Source: Amaranthus tricolor
Taxonomy: Eukaryota; Streptophyta; Magnoliopsida; Caryophyllales; Amaranthaceae
Length of the DNA: 64,000 nt
Reading direction: 5' to 3'
Assembly: GCF_026212465.1 (NCBI RefSeq)
Contig: NC_080059.1
Location: 11,797,329-11,861,328 of the forward strand
Shown here piece by piece: positions 12,535-25,200 of the stretch. Numbering within the stretch: position 1 is the stretch's first letter; every line of letters begins with the position of its first letter. The notes under the pieces were generated by a model, which did not search any database, was not told the origin of the DNA, and saw only the letters and a program-made list of their open reading frames with translations. The translations under genes were made by a program, and so were the position numbers.

Positions 12535-12761
12535 CTGTTCGCAGTTACTAACTGCGAACAACCAAACAGGACAAAGTAGTTGTTCGCAGTTAGTAACTGC
12601 GAACAGCTATTTTGTCCTATTTGGCTGTTCGCATTAGTAACTGCGAACAGCTCCAAACCTCAGATTTGAAATTTTCACGCTTACTTTTAGAATATTTTTG
12701 AATGTTAGATTATTTTGTTCTTTTTTTTTTTTATTTTTGCGCTTGATGGTTTCAAATTTGC
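12535..12761 (-). repeat. MULE A right terminal inverted repeat with three palindromes
   Basis: This is the inverted partner of 6924-7103. Palindromes lie at 12535-12561, 12580-12606 and 12625-12650; the last has lost one base in its left arm. The order of spacer, palindrome and the ACCTCAGATTTGAAATTTTCACG block mirrors the left end. Confidence 0.9.
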
Positions 12762-12770
12762 AATCTTGTT

Positions 12771-13390
12771 CACAGTCCGCAACAGAAAGCTTGCCTTGGA
12801 ACAACCCATAGTGGCCAGCACGGCCCAAGTACCACGCCCAAATGCTTATTCTTAAGAAGCTTTTGCAAGCAATTATTAGTAAAAGAGTAGAAAGTAGTAG
12901 TAGTAGTAGTGTGAGGCACGAACAAGTCTGTACTGACAAACGGAGGATGATGAAATTACATAGTCCAGTCTGACATGCCAAAGACGAAGGAAGAAAAGGG
13001 GCAAAATCAGAGAACAAAGACAGAGCAATCATGTGTGGGTCCCACTCCTCTTTGTCCCCACCTTCTAGCTGAACATCAAACTGTAGGCCTACCTGTCCGC
13101 AAATAGCATATTACAATAATACTTTATACTCCTACTACTACATACTACCAGCTATTATGACAATGTAGTGGGGAATTAGTAGAACAAGTAACTGGAAACA
13201 CTATCCACTCAGTCTCAAAACTATATAGAACAATTCCATTCATTACCATTATTTTGTTACTATTTTTAATACCATTAAATTGTTGCAACATTTATTTAAC
13301 CCTTTTTTAATACCACTTTGTGCTTCTCATCTAATGGCTACCAAGTATGCTAGTGTCAACCCTTAAACTAATTGTGTGCAAAGTAAACTA
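12771..13390. other. Spacer between MULE A and the ZAT5-like gene's upstream region
   Basis: No gene recognised. A short (AGT)n run lies at about 12894-12910. Confidence 0.4.
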
Positions 13391-13394
13391 ATTG

Positions 13395-13660
13395 TGTTTT
13401 AACTCACATGTGATCCCACATCGAAGAATTAGAGAGAGGTTGACTAATAATATAAATTTGATGTGCTACTTTTCTTATCACCAATTGATTTTAGGATGGA
13501 ACCTGATCGGGTTTATATACATTTAATGTTAGAAAAAATAACCCACATGTGATCTCACATTGAACGATTAAATGGAGATTGACTAACATATAAGCTAGAT
13601 AGACTACTCCTATTACCAATTGGTTTTAGGATGGAACCTCATCAGGTTTATGTGCAACCA
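13395..13660 (+). repeat. Two adjacent diverged LTR-like copies (TRIM-type)
   Basis: Two direct copies of about 130 bp each contain CACATGTGATC-C/T-CACAT, then GGTTGACTAA, and end in TTTTAGGATGGAACCT-ATC-GGTTTAT. The second copy is preceded by TGTTAGAA, a typical LTR start. They are consistent with old LTRs of a short retroelement, with almost nothing between them. The repeat itself is clear; the class is inferred. Confidence 0.5.
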
Positions 13661-14597
13661 ACTCTCTTTTTATGCGGGTCTTATTGCATAAAAGTTCATT
13701 AACAAATTTATCAGTCAACTCTCTTCTTGTACGAGGTTTGTTCTTTACAAGTCTAATGACAAATTTATCATAACAGATAAGATCATTGTATACAAATCGA
13801 TATACATAAATGTTATTTCGATCTAAATCCATCGTACTTTTGGCCAGCCCTAACGATCAGCTCTAACATTAGAAGGAAACACAAAGAACAGCAGCTATGT
13901 CTGATAGTATTTAAACCAGCCAAGCCCTTTCCATATTTAGGTTCTAGGGGTGGAGAATCAGCATAAGTGGTTCAATGTAGCTGAGAGTTGAAACTTTCCT
14001 GAATAAATGCAGCTCCTGATCCACTCTTAAGCCATTACTTGTATGCCACCAAATCAAGATCATGTCCTTTTTGACTCCTAAGCCACTACTACCCATATTT
14101 TCTCTTATTATATAATTCACTACCTCTTCTCCACTCCTCCCTCACCACTTTCACTTTCTTATTGAATCTTCCAAACATATCTCTCCTCTCTTCTCTTTCT
14201 CTAACTAGATTTGTTTTTTTGTACATATTAGCCATACGTCAACTAATAATCCCTCTCTAGAGGTGTTCATTCGGGTCAGTTTGAAATCGAGTTTTGTGTT
14301 CATATTGTTTTTTACATAATTGTAGTTCATTTTTGAAGTCAGGTCAAATCAGGTTCGATTACAAGGTCGTTTTATTTCACGTTATTAGGTCTGTTTTGAA
14401 CACCTCTATCCCTCTCATTCCTCCTCTTTCCGTAAACCACAACTGAAACTAATGTATTTATTCATATAGACGACCCTTCCTCTCTTTATCATCTAGCACT
14501 ACAAAAACACGTCTGGACACTGACCATATTTGTTCATCCACCCACCAAGCTAGTAGGCGGCAGAGCAACCATTAATCAGTCCCACATTAGTATACAA
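13661..14597 (+). promoter_or_regulatory. Upstream region of the ZAT5-like gene
   Basis: No coding sequence. A TATTATATAATTCAC element near 14106-14120, followed by a CT-rich stretch (14121-14220), would be a reasonable TATA box and start region. That would give a leader of about 450 bases. This is inference from composition only. Confidence 0.3.
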
Positions 14598-15599
14598 ATG
14601 GACTGTCAAGATGAAGTGATCAACAATACTAACAGTATACAACAATCAGTTGTAAAAGGTAAAAGAACCAAACGGCAAAGACCTCAATCTCCCACCCCGT
14701 TTCGCATGATCACCACAGCTAACTCTAACAAAAGTGATCAAAGCAGTGATATTTGCAGCAACAACTTAACCGCCTCTGATGATGAAGATGATACCATCTA
14801 CTATGGCAGAAATAAGCCCAATTTCGACAGCGATGATAATACTAAGGAAGAACAAGATTTGGCTAATTGCCTTATCCTTTTAGCACAAGGTAAGTCACGA
14901 GAGTTACGTGCACCAATTCTTCGCGATTTTAGTACAAAATTCAAGAGTAGGAAATTTATTGAAGCGGGAGGAAAATCTGGGTATTATGTGTATGAATGTA
15001 AAACGTGTGGAAAAAATTTCTCGTCTTTTCAAGCACTAGGAGGTCATCGAGCTAGCCACAAGAAGCCCAAAAATAACAAACATGAAGATTACAACAATAA
15101 TCATGATAACAAGATCAACATATTACTTTCAAGCAGTAAGACAAGTAGATCAAACTATAGTAAGTATAGTAGTTTGATTCTTTCTTCCGATGAAGAAGAA
15201 CCTCCATTTAAATTAGAATCGAAGAATAACAATTACAACAACAACAACGACAATATTATATGTTCGTCAACTTCATTGTCACTTCAACTCACAAATCGAG
15301 CATTGTATAGTGGTGTAACCAACCATCAAAACAACAAAGGACGAGTTCATGAGTGCACGTTATGTGGGGCTGAGTTTTCGTCTGGCCAAGCTTTAGGAGG
15401 TCATATGAGGCGTCATCGAGGATCCAACACCACAGTTGCTTCGTCCAATTCGACATTGCCAGAAATGTCAGAAGATATGATCAAGATTCCACAATCAACA
15501 AATACAAGTGCATTATCATTTGATTTGGATCTTAATCTTCCTGCACTACCAGAAGATAATGTGCGAGTGGATCATCAAAAGGAATCCGAATTTGTTTGA
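14598..15599 (+). CDS. ZAT5: C2H2 zinc-finger transcriptional repressor, ZAT5-like (C1-2i class)
   Basis: This is an intact intronless gene of 333 aa. The N-terminus carries the basic [16 protein letters not shown] block characteristic of ZAT5-type proteins, followed by [15 protein letters not shown] (about residues 84-98, the L-box). Two plant-type fingers follow: C134..C137 with QALGGH at 145-150, and C253..C256 with QALGGH at 264-269. Near the C-terminus DLDLNLPA (309-316) is an EAR repression motif. Asn-rich low-complexity stretches separate the fingers. Proteins of this class are nuclear and repress stress- and wound-response genes through EAR-recruited co-repressors. The symbol reflects best family resemblance, not proven orthology. 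Confidence 0.9.
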   Translation: MDCQDEVINNTNSIQQSVVKGKRTKRQRPQSPTPFRMITTANSNKSDQSSDICSNNLTASDDEDDTIYYGRNKPNFDSDDNTKEEQDLANCLILLAQGKSRELRAPILRDFSTKFKSRKFIEAGGKSGYYVYECKTCGKNFSSFQALGGHRASHKKPKNNKHEDYNNNHDNKINILLSSSKTSRSNYSKYSSLILSSDEEEPPFKLESKNNNYNNNNDNIICSSTSLSLQLTNRALYSGVTNHQNNKGRVHECTLCGAEFSSGQALGGHMRRHRGSNTTVASSNSTLPEMSEDMIKIPQSTNTSALSFDLDLNLPALPEDNVRVDHQKESEFV

Positions 15600-16178
15600 G
15601 ACTAAGATATATTCAAATGAGCATTTCATCAACTTTGGCATACTCAACGCCATCATCAGATTGTTTTGTCCTGGCCTGTTTTGGTTGATTGCTTGAACTA
15701 AGTATTCAAGGTTGGAAATTGGAAATTTTTTGTTGTCATTTTTAAAAAAATTGATTATTATTTTCTACATAATTTTTTTAACTGAATCAAAGTAAAATAG
15801 TTAATTTTTTACACATATGTAAAGTTTTGTCTATTCTCAGTTTAAAGATTTATAATTTATTTTTTGTAAAATGATGAATAATATGATTATATGAAGTTAG
15901 TTTTGAGTTAGATTTTTACAAAGAATCAATTTATAAATGATCATGAATTTGAAAAAGTTTTGTATAGATTTGGTCCATACTATACCAATTTTGTGAGATA
16001 TGCGGGAGAAATATGGGAAAAAGCACCAATTTAATACCAAAAAACGGGGAAATTTTCCATTAAACATGAAATAAAATGAGTGGATTAGTTCCCTAAAGAT
16101 TTATGATTTTCATTTCCTATAAGAAGACAAGAAGGAAATGGAGGAAAGTATCCTTAATTTCTAATGTAGAACTTACAC
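15600..16178. other. 3' flank of the ZAT5-like gene
   Basis: AT-rich DNA with no recognised gene; it will include the 3' UTR and polyadenylation site of the zinc-finger gene. Confidence 0.4.
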
Positions 16179-16468
16179 TGCTCATACTACTTGCTCTAGA
16201 GTTTCTACATGTTTTTCCAAAAGTTTTAGTTCACCTTATTCCTTGTTCTTGCTCATACTACTTTCTCTAGAGTTTCTACCTATTTCTCCAATAGTTTTAG
16301 TTAATCACCTTATTCCTTGTTCTTGCTCATATTACTTGCTCTAGAGTTTCTACCAATTTCTCCAATAGTTTTAGTTCACCTTATTCCTTCTTCTTGCTCA
16401 TACTACTTGCTCTAGAGTTTCTAACTATTTCTCCAATAGTTTTAGTTCACCTTATTCCCTGTTCTTCA
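16179..16468 (+). repeat. Four-copy tandem repeat, unit 71-74 bp
   Basis: Copies start at 16179, 16250, 16324 and 16395. Each begins TGCTCATA-CTACTTGCTCTAGAG and continues through TTTCTCCAATAGTTTTAG and CACCTTATTCC. The second copy has a three-base insertion (AAT), explaining the 74-bp spacing. Copies 2-4 are more alike than copy 1. Non-coding. Confidence 0.93.
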
Positions 16469-17326
16469 TTACTCAAAAACTAGTTAGCTTAGCTTAATAT
16501 TGAGGTTATAATAGCTTGTTGATTTCTCACAACCATAAACATTAGAGTAGTACTTAAGGTTCCCTTAGCAGAACCTTGTAAGCTACTGAAATTCCAAGTT
16601 GTAATTTGGGTCTTAAGTCAGAAAGTTCATTTCCACCATTGTTGTTCAAGCTTTCCTCCATTTTCATTATCGAAGTTCTTCCCCACTTTGTGGGTGGTAT
16701 TAAATTTACATTCTTTTGTTCTTGTTTTTATGCTTTATTTCTTATTAGTTTGTTGTACTATTTTATATTTTTGATTGTTTGTTGATTTAGAGTTTGAATT
16801 CATGCTTAGAAGCTTATTCGACTTGCTTATTACATGATGAGTGAATAGACCTCCTTTTAGTTGGGGGTTATTATAGTGAAATGCATGATTTGGGTTGATT
16901 TGGAGAAGTCTAAATGTTGTTGGAATGGGTCATGGTGCATGACCAAGATACATTCCTAACTCCAAAATAGCAAAGTTGACTGAGAGCATGAGTTATTTCC
17001 CTAGAAGGCAATGTTCGAACCTAGCCTTGTTCATGAACCCTAAGTAGACCTATCAAATTTTGATCCCACCCGATCGAACAATTTGACCTTTTTATCTAAA
17101 ATTTAGTGATTGTTTGAGTTTTACATTAATATTCTTGAGTTGTAAGCTACTATTATTTTGTAATTTTTATTATTTAAGTTTAATATTGCATAATTATGAC
17201 TTGATAATTTTTTGGCCAAATACAATAATAATAACTATATTTAAAATTTTAATAAAAATTACATGTTCTTTTAGCAGTTTTATAGGGATCAAAATATAAT
17301 AATAATAATAGTACTACTACTACTAC

Positions 17327-17373
<47 letters not shown>

Positions 17374-18199
17374 TATGACCTGTTGGGTCAAACCCAACCA
17401 ACCCAAAATCAACCCCAACGATCAATCTAACGAGTCTACCCATGAGTAATCATATTCAAGATCTAGATAGTCGTTTGATTTCACCACTTACTTTAGTGGC
17501 GGAGTAGCTTGGATGGTAAACACCACTACATATTTCTTTACACCTTAGAAGGCTGATGGGAGGAGTCGGAGAGTGTGTTCAAGTTTGATGATCTAGTCCT
17601 AGAAGTGGTTGATTGCAAGTTGTAATATTGGAAGTCAATGGTTTATAAAGAGGTAAAGTCCTAAATAGCTAAACCTCTCGCTAACTCAATGACTACACAC
17701 TCCCTAAGCTAAAATTGGTGGGAGTATTTTAGACTAACTTCCCATTAAACAACTTAAAGATTAGTTTTAAAGTGCACCCATGTCATGCATGCTCATTCAT
17801 GTTAACCTTGATAGTCCTTCATCATATTTGTTTCTCAAATTAATCCTTTGCAACCATTTTATCACAACTCGTTATTTGTCACCAAAGCAAGAATTAGTTG
17901 TCCTTACGTCCTAGTGGAAACAAACCCTTTCTTGCCACTAATGGTAGTCATTATTTCAGTGGCTGAGTATAAATTTGGTTTGATTTGTGGACCCTCAGAT
18001 AACGACCACAGAAAAGCATGATCAAAATGACACCGAGATGGTACCATAGTCCTAGAGTTTATTTTAAGCCGGCCTTGTTCATTTGTTATTACTTGTAAGT
18101 AACTAATTAACTATTATTGTCATTGCTAATCCTTTGCTTGGTGTTTTGGTGCATAAGTGTATGAGTGATAAAAAAACTCAAGATTTGGTATCCATGGTC
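16469..18199 (+). other. Non-coding DNA, probably the 5' part of a decayed Ty3/Gypsy element
   Basis: No gene is visible. The stretch lies directly upstream of a gag remnant in the same orientation and has no exon-like segments, so it may be the old LTR and leader of that element. No LTR pair or primer-binding site was found, so the assignment rests on position only. Confidence 0.3.
17298..17374 (+). repeat. Trinucleotide microsatellite (AAT)n/(ACT)n
   Basis: This is a perfect run of AAT/ATA triplets interrupted by about five ACT triplets. Confidence 0.97.
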
Positions 18200-18790
18200 C
18201 CAATGACTGAGAGGTGTACAACCGACAAGTAAAATTAGCCAATGAGTACTTTGAGAACAACCATGTTAAATCATCAGATTTGAATGAGGTTGAAAAGGAA
18301 GAGGTAGAAAGAGTAGAGGAAGAAGAGATGGCCTATCCATCTCTCTTTGGTCAATTTTGGACACCCAAAGGTTATGAACCTCGAAGAGGAATTTTGCAGC
18401 CCACAACCAATACTAACTACCAAATTCACTAGCACTACATAACAATGTTGAAAGTAGAAGCATTTAATGGTCTCAAGAATGAGTGTCCTCTTAAGCACTT
18501 TGAGAAATTTTAGAGGGATGCAACCTAATACCGGCTTGCACTAATATAAGGGCTTAGTAGGAGATGCCAAGGATTGATATAAGGGCTTAGAGCTCGAGTC
18601 CCTCACTACATGGGACAACGTCAAAAAGGCTTTCCTTGAGCTATCTATCTGGTGGTTTAAACCCAAAATTGGAGAAAGAAGATTACATCCTTTGTACAAG
18701 AGGATGATGAGAGTTTGGGTGACGCATGGGTTAGGTTGAAGAGGATAACAAGGGCAAGTGACTATGTTTTCCTAGGTCCTTGACTAGGGT
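18200..18790 (+). pseudogene. Decayed Ty3/Gypsy gag fragment (retrotransposon gag family)
   Basis: Pieces of the plant retrotransposon gag domain appear across shifting frames. An acidic stretch lies at 18270-18330. A block reading GDAKD-stop-YKGLELESLTTWDNVKKAF (18556-18640, stop in place of the usual Trp) is followed by a frame change and ITSFVQEDDESLGDAWVRLK (about 18680-18740). This matches the core and the E-D-x-E-S-L-x-x-A-W motif of Ogre/Athila-type gag proteins. There are multiple stops and no pol domain downstream, so it is an old relic. Confidence 0.65.
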
Positions 18791-20235
18791 CCACACATCA
18801 AACAAATAGTACTCCTTAATCACTACCTAACGACAAGAATAAGCGGTAAGACAGGGGTCGAATAAGTAGGGATGAAAGGACCTAAGAGTGTGTAGCTAAG
18901 TCTTGTTAGGTAACAAGTTAGATGTGGCTAAAAAATGGTAAAAGAAATACTGATTAAAAACAAAGAGATAAAGGAATAAGGGGGACATGGATAAGTATGT
19001 ATGAGATGGGTATACTTTAAAACCAACCTTTTAGTTGTTGTTGTACTTATTTTTGACTTGACAAAAACTAAATCAAAAGATAACTTGTCAAAGTAAATAC
19101 ATAGATGATCAAAATCAAATCCATACAATATTTGATATCCAAAAATTAAAAGATAAAGGGAGGGGATACAAAAGCTAAAAAGTTAACGAAAATTTAAAAG
19201 TTTGTGATGAACTTGTCAAGCTTCAACCACCGATACAGATAATGCATTTTCCGTTGATATCTCATTTGCATAAGCATGTCACTTTAAAATCAGCAAATGA
19301 CTAAACAAATAAAAAAATCATTAATAATTCAAGCAAATTGAAGTTAAAACACTAATTGAAGTTGCATAGAAATGTCAAATATATTTAGCTAGGGTGAAAG
19401 AACTTTACATTTTCTTAATATAGAACAAAAACTTACCAATTAAATCAAAACTTATAATTACTAACCTCAACTAAACAAGAGGTTTACATAAACTTCATCC
19501 TAAACCTGGTTTATGTATGTTAAACTTGACTCAAAACACTATAAAAATTTAAAGGAACATTACTAACGTTGGTAGGCGTAGTTTTGTGGACTATAGGGAT
19601 ATTTGGTGGCTGCCAGAATGCTGTCTTGGTGTGTAGAATTCTCAAAGCACCAAGTTAAAAAACCTAAACAAAATAGGCAAAGCTAGCAATGCAAACACCT
19701 ATACTGACAAAACAAAAGCTTAAAGCTATAAAGACACCATGAAAAGGCAGTAAAGTGGGCAGCACCAACACTACGCGATTGAAAACACTCGTGGCTATTA
19801 AAGAACTGTTATCTATGGCTTCTTCCACCATTCATTCTTCTTCACAGCTCTCCTCCGTCTTTCCTTTTCGATTTTCATGTGAGGTTCATATCTAAAAATT
19901 ATATTTTATTCCAAACTTACAATCCAATTAAGTTTTTCGCAAAATGGTGTGTATTTTGTAGGCAATGAAAGCTATTTATCTAACAATTTTACACATTGAA
20001 TACCATAGATTGAAATCTAGATAGAAAATAAGAAAGATTAGAGAAAACCTGCTTGATGCGAGTCACTGAACAACAACGACAGCTTCGAAATCAATGGAAC
20101 TATTCTTTTTCTTCGTTTTCTGAGTTCTTCGTTTTCTCTTGGTGACGAAGAATCGGGGTATCATGATTTGGGGAGCAAAAGGGGCAGTTTTTTTTTTTTT
20201 TTTTTCTTTTTAGGCTTTTCGGCGCTTTTTACTTA
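18791..20235. other. Non-coding DNA with one transit-peptide-like open segment
   Basis: No gene can be assigned. At 19815 an ATG opens a short Ser-rich segment, MASSTIHSSSQLSSVFPF, which looks like a chloroplast transit peptide. It runs only about 22 codons before GTGAGG, a possible donor site, and no downstream exon was found. It could be a stranded first exon or chance. Confidence 0.3.
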
Positions 20236-20244
20236 TCTCTTCTC

Positions 20245-21096
20245 GGAAAATCTGAAACAAATAAGAAAAAAATATTAAAAAGTCCCATACAACTTTTGAA
20301 AATATTTTTCAAACTAAGCATTTTTTTTCCCATAGCAAAGGTTTGGAGACAAGAAAGCTTGATCAAAAAAGTCAAAGTCTTTGTTCGCTGTTAGTAACAG
20401 CGAACAAAGATTTTGACCGAGCTCTTTTGTTCGTTGTTACTAATAGCAAACAATTACAACTCTAATTTTACTTGCTATTTTTTTGGGTCGTCAATTTTAC
20501 AAGACTAATTTATAAACTTTTAATTATTAACCTCCCTACTTTATAGTTATCAACTTTCTATAATTGAATAAAATCACCTCTAATCCCATTAATAAAATAG
20601 GAAAATTAATTTTTAGGTTTTAATAAAAAAATACGTAGCAATTAAAAATTTAAAACTTTTAGGCTTTAATTATTAAAAAGTTACGGTTATCAACTTTTTA
20701 TAATTGAATAAAATCATCCTTAATCTATTATTATCAACTTTTCCAACTTTTAGGAAATAAAATAGGAAAATTAATTTTAGATTTTAATTAAAATAACTAG
20801 GCATTTTAAATCACTCCAAATTTTTAGGAAATAAAATAAGGAAGTTAATAATTAAAAGCCTACAAATTAGCTTGGAACCCAAAAAAATAGCAATTAAAAT
20901 TTTAGCGTTATAATTGTTCGCTGTTAAAAACAGCGAACAAAGAAACTTGGTCAAAATCTTTTAACTTTTTGACCAAGCTTCTTTGTTCCCCGAACCTGTG
21001 CTATGGAAAAAAAGTGCTTATTTTGGGAAATATTTTCAAAAAAAGCCTATTATACGACTTTTTATATATTTTTTTGCTTATTTATTTCAAATTTTC
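20245..21096. mobile_element. MULE element B: 852-bp non-autonomous Mutator-like element
   Basis: A perfect 9-bp target duplication, TCTCTTCTC, lies at 20236-20244 and 21097-21105. The ends are GGAAAATCTGAAAC and, as reverse complement of the right, GAAAATTTGAAAT, with inverted homology continuing about 110 bp through the AAGCA-T-run-CCATAGC block. Palindromes of the TTTGTTCGCTGTTA type lie at about 20379-20409 and 20910-20941. The core is AT-rich with no coding capacity. Confidence 0.93.
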
Positions 21097-21105
21097 TCTC
21101 TTCTC

Positions 21106-22208
21106 GTCAATCTCTCTAAACATTCACGTCATGTTTTTGTGTGGAAATTTTTAACATAAAAAGTTTACATATCAATAAGAAAACAATTTTTTTTTTCTTT
21201 TTATCATTTTCTGAATTCTAATTTATGTAGAGTTCAAAAAAATAATTTTTTATAAGTATATTAAAATATAGCAAAAATGATTGTCTAATTATAGAGCATA
21301 AAATTTAATGACCATTGGTATTTTTAATATATATTTTTTTATACATGTATATGTATAAATTAAAAAAGCCTATTTAAAAAAATAATGAAGTGATTAAGAA
21401 AAGTGTCAAACTTCTATTTATTTTGGGTGGTAAGGCCTATTGCATACTTCCTCCAAAAATTTTCCCCTCATTAAGTGTTTTTAGAAACACTTGCAAGGTT
21501 TTTTTTGCTTTACTCACTCCAGTCATGAAAAATTTGTAGGACTAAATGTCAACAGTTTTGTCCGTTAAAACTAAATTGTTGATAAACTTTTTTTTTTTAG
21601 ATTATTGTTTTTGCGTCTAAAATAAGCGTTTATAAACTTAGCATTTTGTTATTGTGCTCGAAAATGGATCCTAAGCCCGCATTTCCTTACAACCTTGTGA
21701 TAGAAGAACCTCTTATAGAAAGGATTAACTTCATCTCCCCTTGCAAGTAGAGATTTTCAAACCTACCCTAACTTGAAGCAAAAAACCTTGCTACTTTGAG
21801 CTTGAACCAATGTTTTTTAATGTTACAAAATATAATTGGTTCAAGCTAAAATACCAAAATCACAAAACCAAGTGAAATCAAGGTCTTGATCAATCACGAA
21901 CTTTGATCATCTAATATGAACATTTCATCAAACCTATTAGACTATGAAGAAATATTAGGCACCAATGCCTTTAGAAACTTGAGTTGTTTCAATCAAATGA
22001 ATTGCTACAAGATATCCTGAATTGTTACAAATGAATTGCCCTACAATTATGTCCTAAAAAATGGAAGCAAAAAAGAAGCATCTTGGTGTCTATAATAAAC
22101 TTGATATTGTATGCCGCTTTTTATAGCTCCTAATCTTCTCTGCAAAGTGGGGGTGGGGCCATAGGGGAATACTATCATCGTCATTCTAATGAGTCCCGCA
22201 TCATATAT
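21106..22208. other. 3' flank of the sugar-phosphate translocator gene
   Basis: No gene recognised; AT-rich. It contains the presumed 3' UTR of the minus-strand gene that ends at 22209. Confidence 0.4.
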
Positions 22209-25200
22209 TTAAACCTGAGTACGTCCTATGTGAGACAGTCTTGAAGATGATATTAAAGGAGCTTCTTCATCAACCATCTTTTCGGAAGTTACATTGTTTG
22301 CTCCACTGCTTCCACCAATTTTCCCATCATTATCATTAGGAACATAAATATCAGATGGCTTCTTTTCAAATTTCCAATCCTGCATCAAACAAATTATAAG
22401 AAATTCAACACGTTATGAATTACGATATCATCAACAAAAGTGGTTACAAAAAGGGTAACTGGGCGACCAACTTGACAAAAAAAAATGAAGAAAATTTATT
22501 TCGAAGGAGAATCGCACAACAGTCTGAAACTAAAGTCCGCCACTATTGACACTACTAATAAGTGACATTTTCCCTCATAATATGTCACTATCAATACAAT
22601 CTCAAAGGGACAGAGGGAGTAATGATAAGTAGTTGTATAAGACTATTAGCTAAAACAATGCAGCGATTTCAAGAACTATAAACAAGCATTTCATGTTGAA
22701 GACATCTAAAATCAGCAAAAGAATACGCAAAATATAGTAGATTAAATTTGAGATGGGAATAGAATGAATTTAACAAAACAATGAACACAAAACTCGATCT
22801 TAGTAAAAGAAAAACTGTTTACAAATATAAGGATGTGAATTCAAAAGCAATACAAATGACATGAAAACCAAAGAGTTCTTCAATTGTAAAACTCCGAAAA
22901 TTTTATTGCTAGAGAAAAATGCCCAAATATACCAAGAAAATGCTCATAATGTAACAGAAGGCCACAAAAGATGAAAATAATTACAAGACAATAAAGCCAA
23001 ATCATTAAAGATTAAAGAAGCAAAACCTTTGCTGCTCTATCCGAAATTCTTTCAGGGGTTGCTGGTTGAGATGAACGGACATCTTTTACCTTCAAATAGT
23101 TGTACATGACTACGCCAAGAAGTGCTGCATGGTTGAAACAAAAAAAAATCACGAACAGTGGAATATAAGAGGAAAATTAAACACAAAGTTATAGAGAATG
23201 GAAACAGAAGGGAACAATAGATCCATTTTAAGCTGCCTAATAACATTAGACAATGTTAAACAAGAATAGTACCAACTGCATAGCCAATTATATTGAGTCC
23301 TGTGATGGTTGACTCCGGGAAAATAACTGTTGAAAGAGCTATCAGAATCCAGTCTTTTAACACACCAGCAACACGGATAGTAACTGCCCCAGTTCTACCA
23401 ATTACCAAGAAAATTGAGAAGTTCAAGGCCAGAGCACAAACCGCATTGGAGAAGAAAATCCAAAAATTAAACTGTATACGGGAAATATCCGTTTGCGGCT
23501 GCTCCAGCATATACCACGGTATAAACAAAAACACAAAGCTGCATTGTAAAAGAATGGTCGAGTTAGATTATTAGCATATGCCAAATCTAGTCTCATTAAT
23601 TTAAATGAGCAAATCTAAGAAAAAAACAGAACTGCCAATACAAGTTCGGTCTTGAAGGCCAATAGTCTCAACCATTTAAACAGCTAGACAAAAAATTACA
23701 AAAAAAAAAACTTTTTGTGACCCATCCTGAACCCTTCGGTAACTAAACCACACAGAAACAAAATTACTTTGCTATACAAGTTCAATGCCGGAAATTTGTC
23801 TGTTTTGAAGTTAAAAAAATGGAAATTTGTATTTAATATATATCACAGGCGGAGAGTCAATGACAGAGAAAATGATCAGAGGCTGACACATTATTATGTA
23901 CACACTCACAAAGCATAACTCCTATTACATTGTCTTCACTGAGCATTGACCAAGTAAATCGTGTAATGCCAACATGAAGTATCATTGGACCATTGCAAAG
24001 ACAGAGGAGTACCATTACCTTCTGATAAAGGCTAAACTCCTGTAAAATTTCTTACAACGCTGTATATATGCTAAAAAATTGAGCTACATTGACACATTAA
24101 CACCATATGGTTCTAAATTGACCAAAAATGACATTAACCACCAACCATGTCCCATCTGAGCGCATTTAAGCACTACTTAGCTTGATTTACGCTTATTACA
24201 AAGTGAACTAAAGAGCCCTAGAAAGCACTAAACATTTTATGCAAAGTATCTAATAACTAAATAAATAAAATGATATAGTAAGATGAATTATAAATGACCA
24301 ACTATCTTAACAATTCAAGAAAACCAAAGTTGATCATAAGCTAGTAGTATGGCTCCATAAACATATTTCTCTTTAAATATAATAGTTTACATGATCTAGA
24401 AATGCCTTTGTGAAGCTACAAACAAAATCAATGCAATAAGAGATGAAGTATACAGCCATACTTGATATAAAGGAAATGACCTTGTCAAAACCTTTTCCAA
24501 TAAAGATAGAATAAACGGGTACTTCACAGAAGATCCATAAAAACCTTATCCATCTTACTGGCAAATAGGAACCTTTGTCAAAAGTAATTACCTCCAATCT
24601 ACAGTTATCTCTAGCGAATATCAACTAGTTAAATTGACATTCTAAAAGAACAGAAAATAGTGCTGCCAGATAAAGTACATCAATAACTAACTTTAGGACA
24701 CATTTAAGACAAAAACAGCCAAAAAAGAACCTATCAGAATCCATACCTGCATGGAGCTATGTAATACAAGCTAGTGATGGGATTTAGATTCAAGCCCTTC
24801 TTCTGGAGGAGGACTTGAGTCAAGACCAGCCTAAGTGCCTCTGCAAAAATCCCAGTGACCTGGTATAGTGTGCCCACGATGTTAAAATGGATTTCCCCAA
24901 ACGAGGAAATGACAACTCCAACACTGACCAGCACCATGTTCAAGAACACATCACACCTTAGTTTGTCAGTGCCACACACAACAGCCATGAGAAATGTAGC
25001 CACGGGCACTGCACAAGGATCTAGTTAAAAAAGGCAAAAGTAAAACAAGTAAACGAACTTTCATTTGATGTATTCATTGCACATACTCAAGGCTTTAAGC
25101 ATTTGAATGAACGCCACAGAGATATGCAAATAAGCAGTGTTTCCAAACCTGTAATGAAATAAAAAGAGAAAATTTTGAATATTCTTGGTTGGAATTACAC

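Noticed and set aside
12634..13032. Minus-strand 132-codon open frame at the right edge of MULE A
   Set aside because: It runs across the terminal inverted repeat and the target duplication and is Leu/Ser-rich by composition; no homology seen.
16469..18199. Possible LTR of the decayed Gypsy element
   Set aside because: No matching second LTR, primer-binding site or terminal TG/CA could be set, so it is described only as probable leader sequence.
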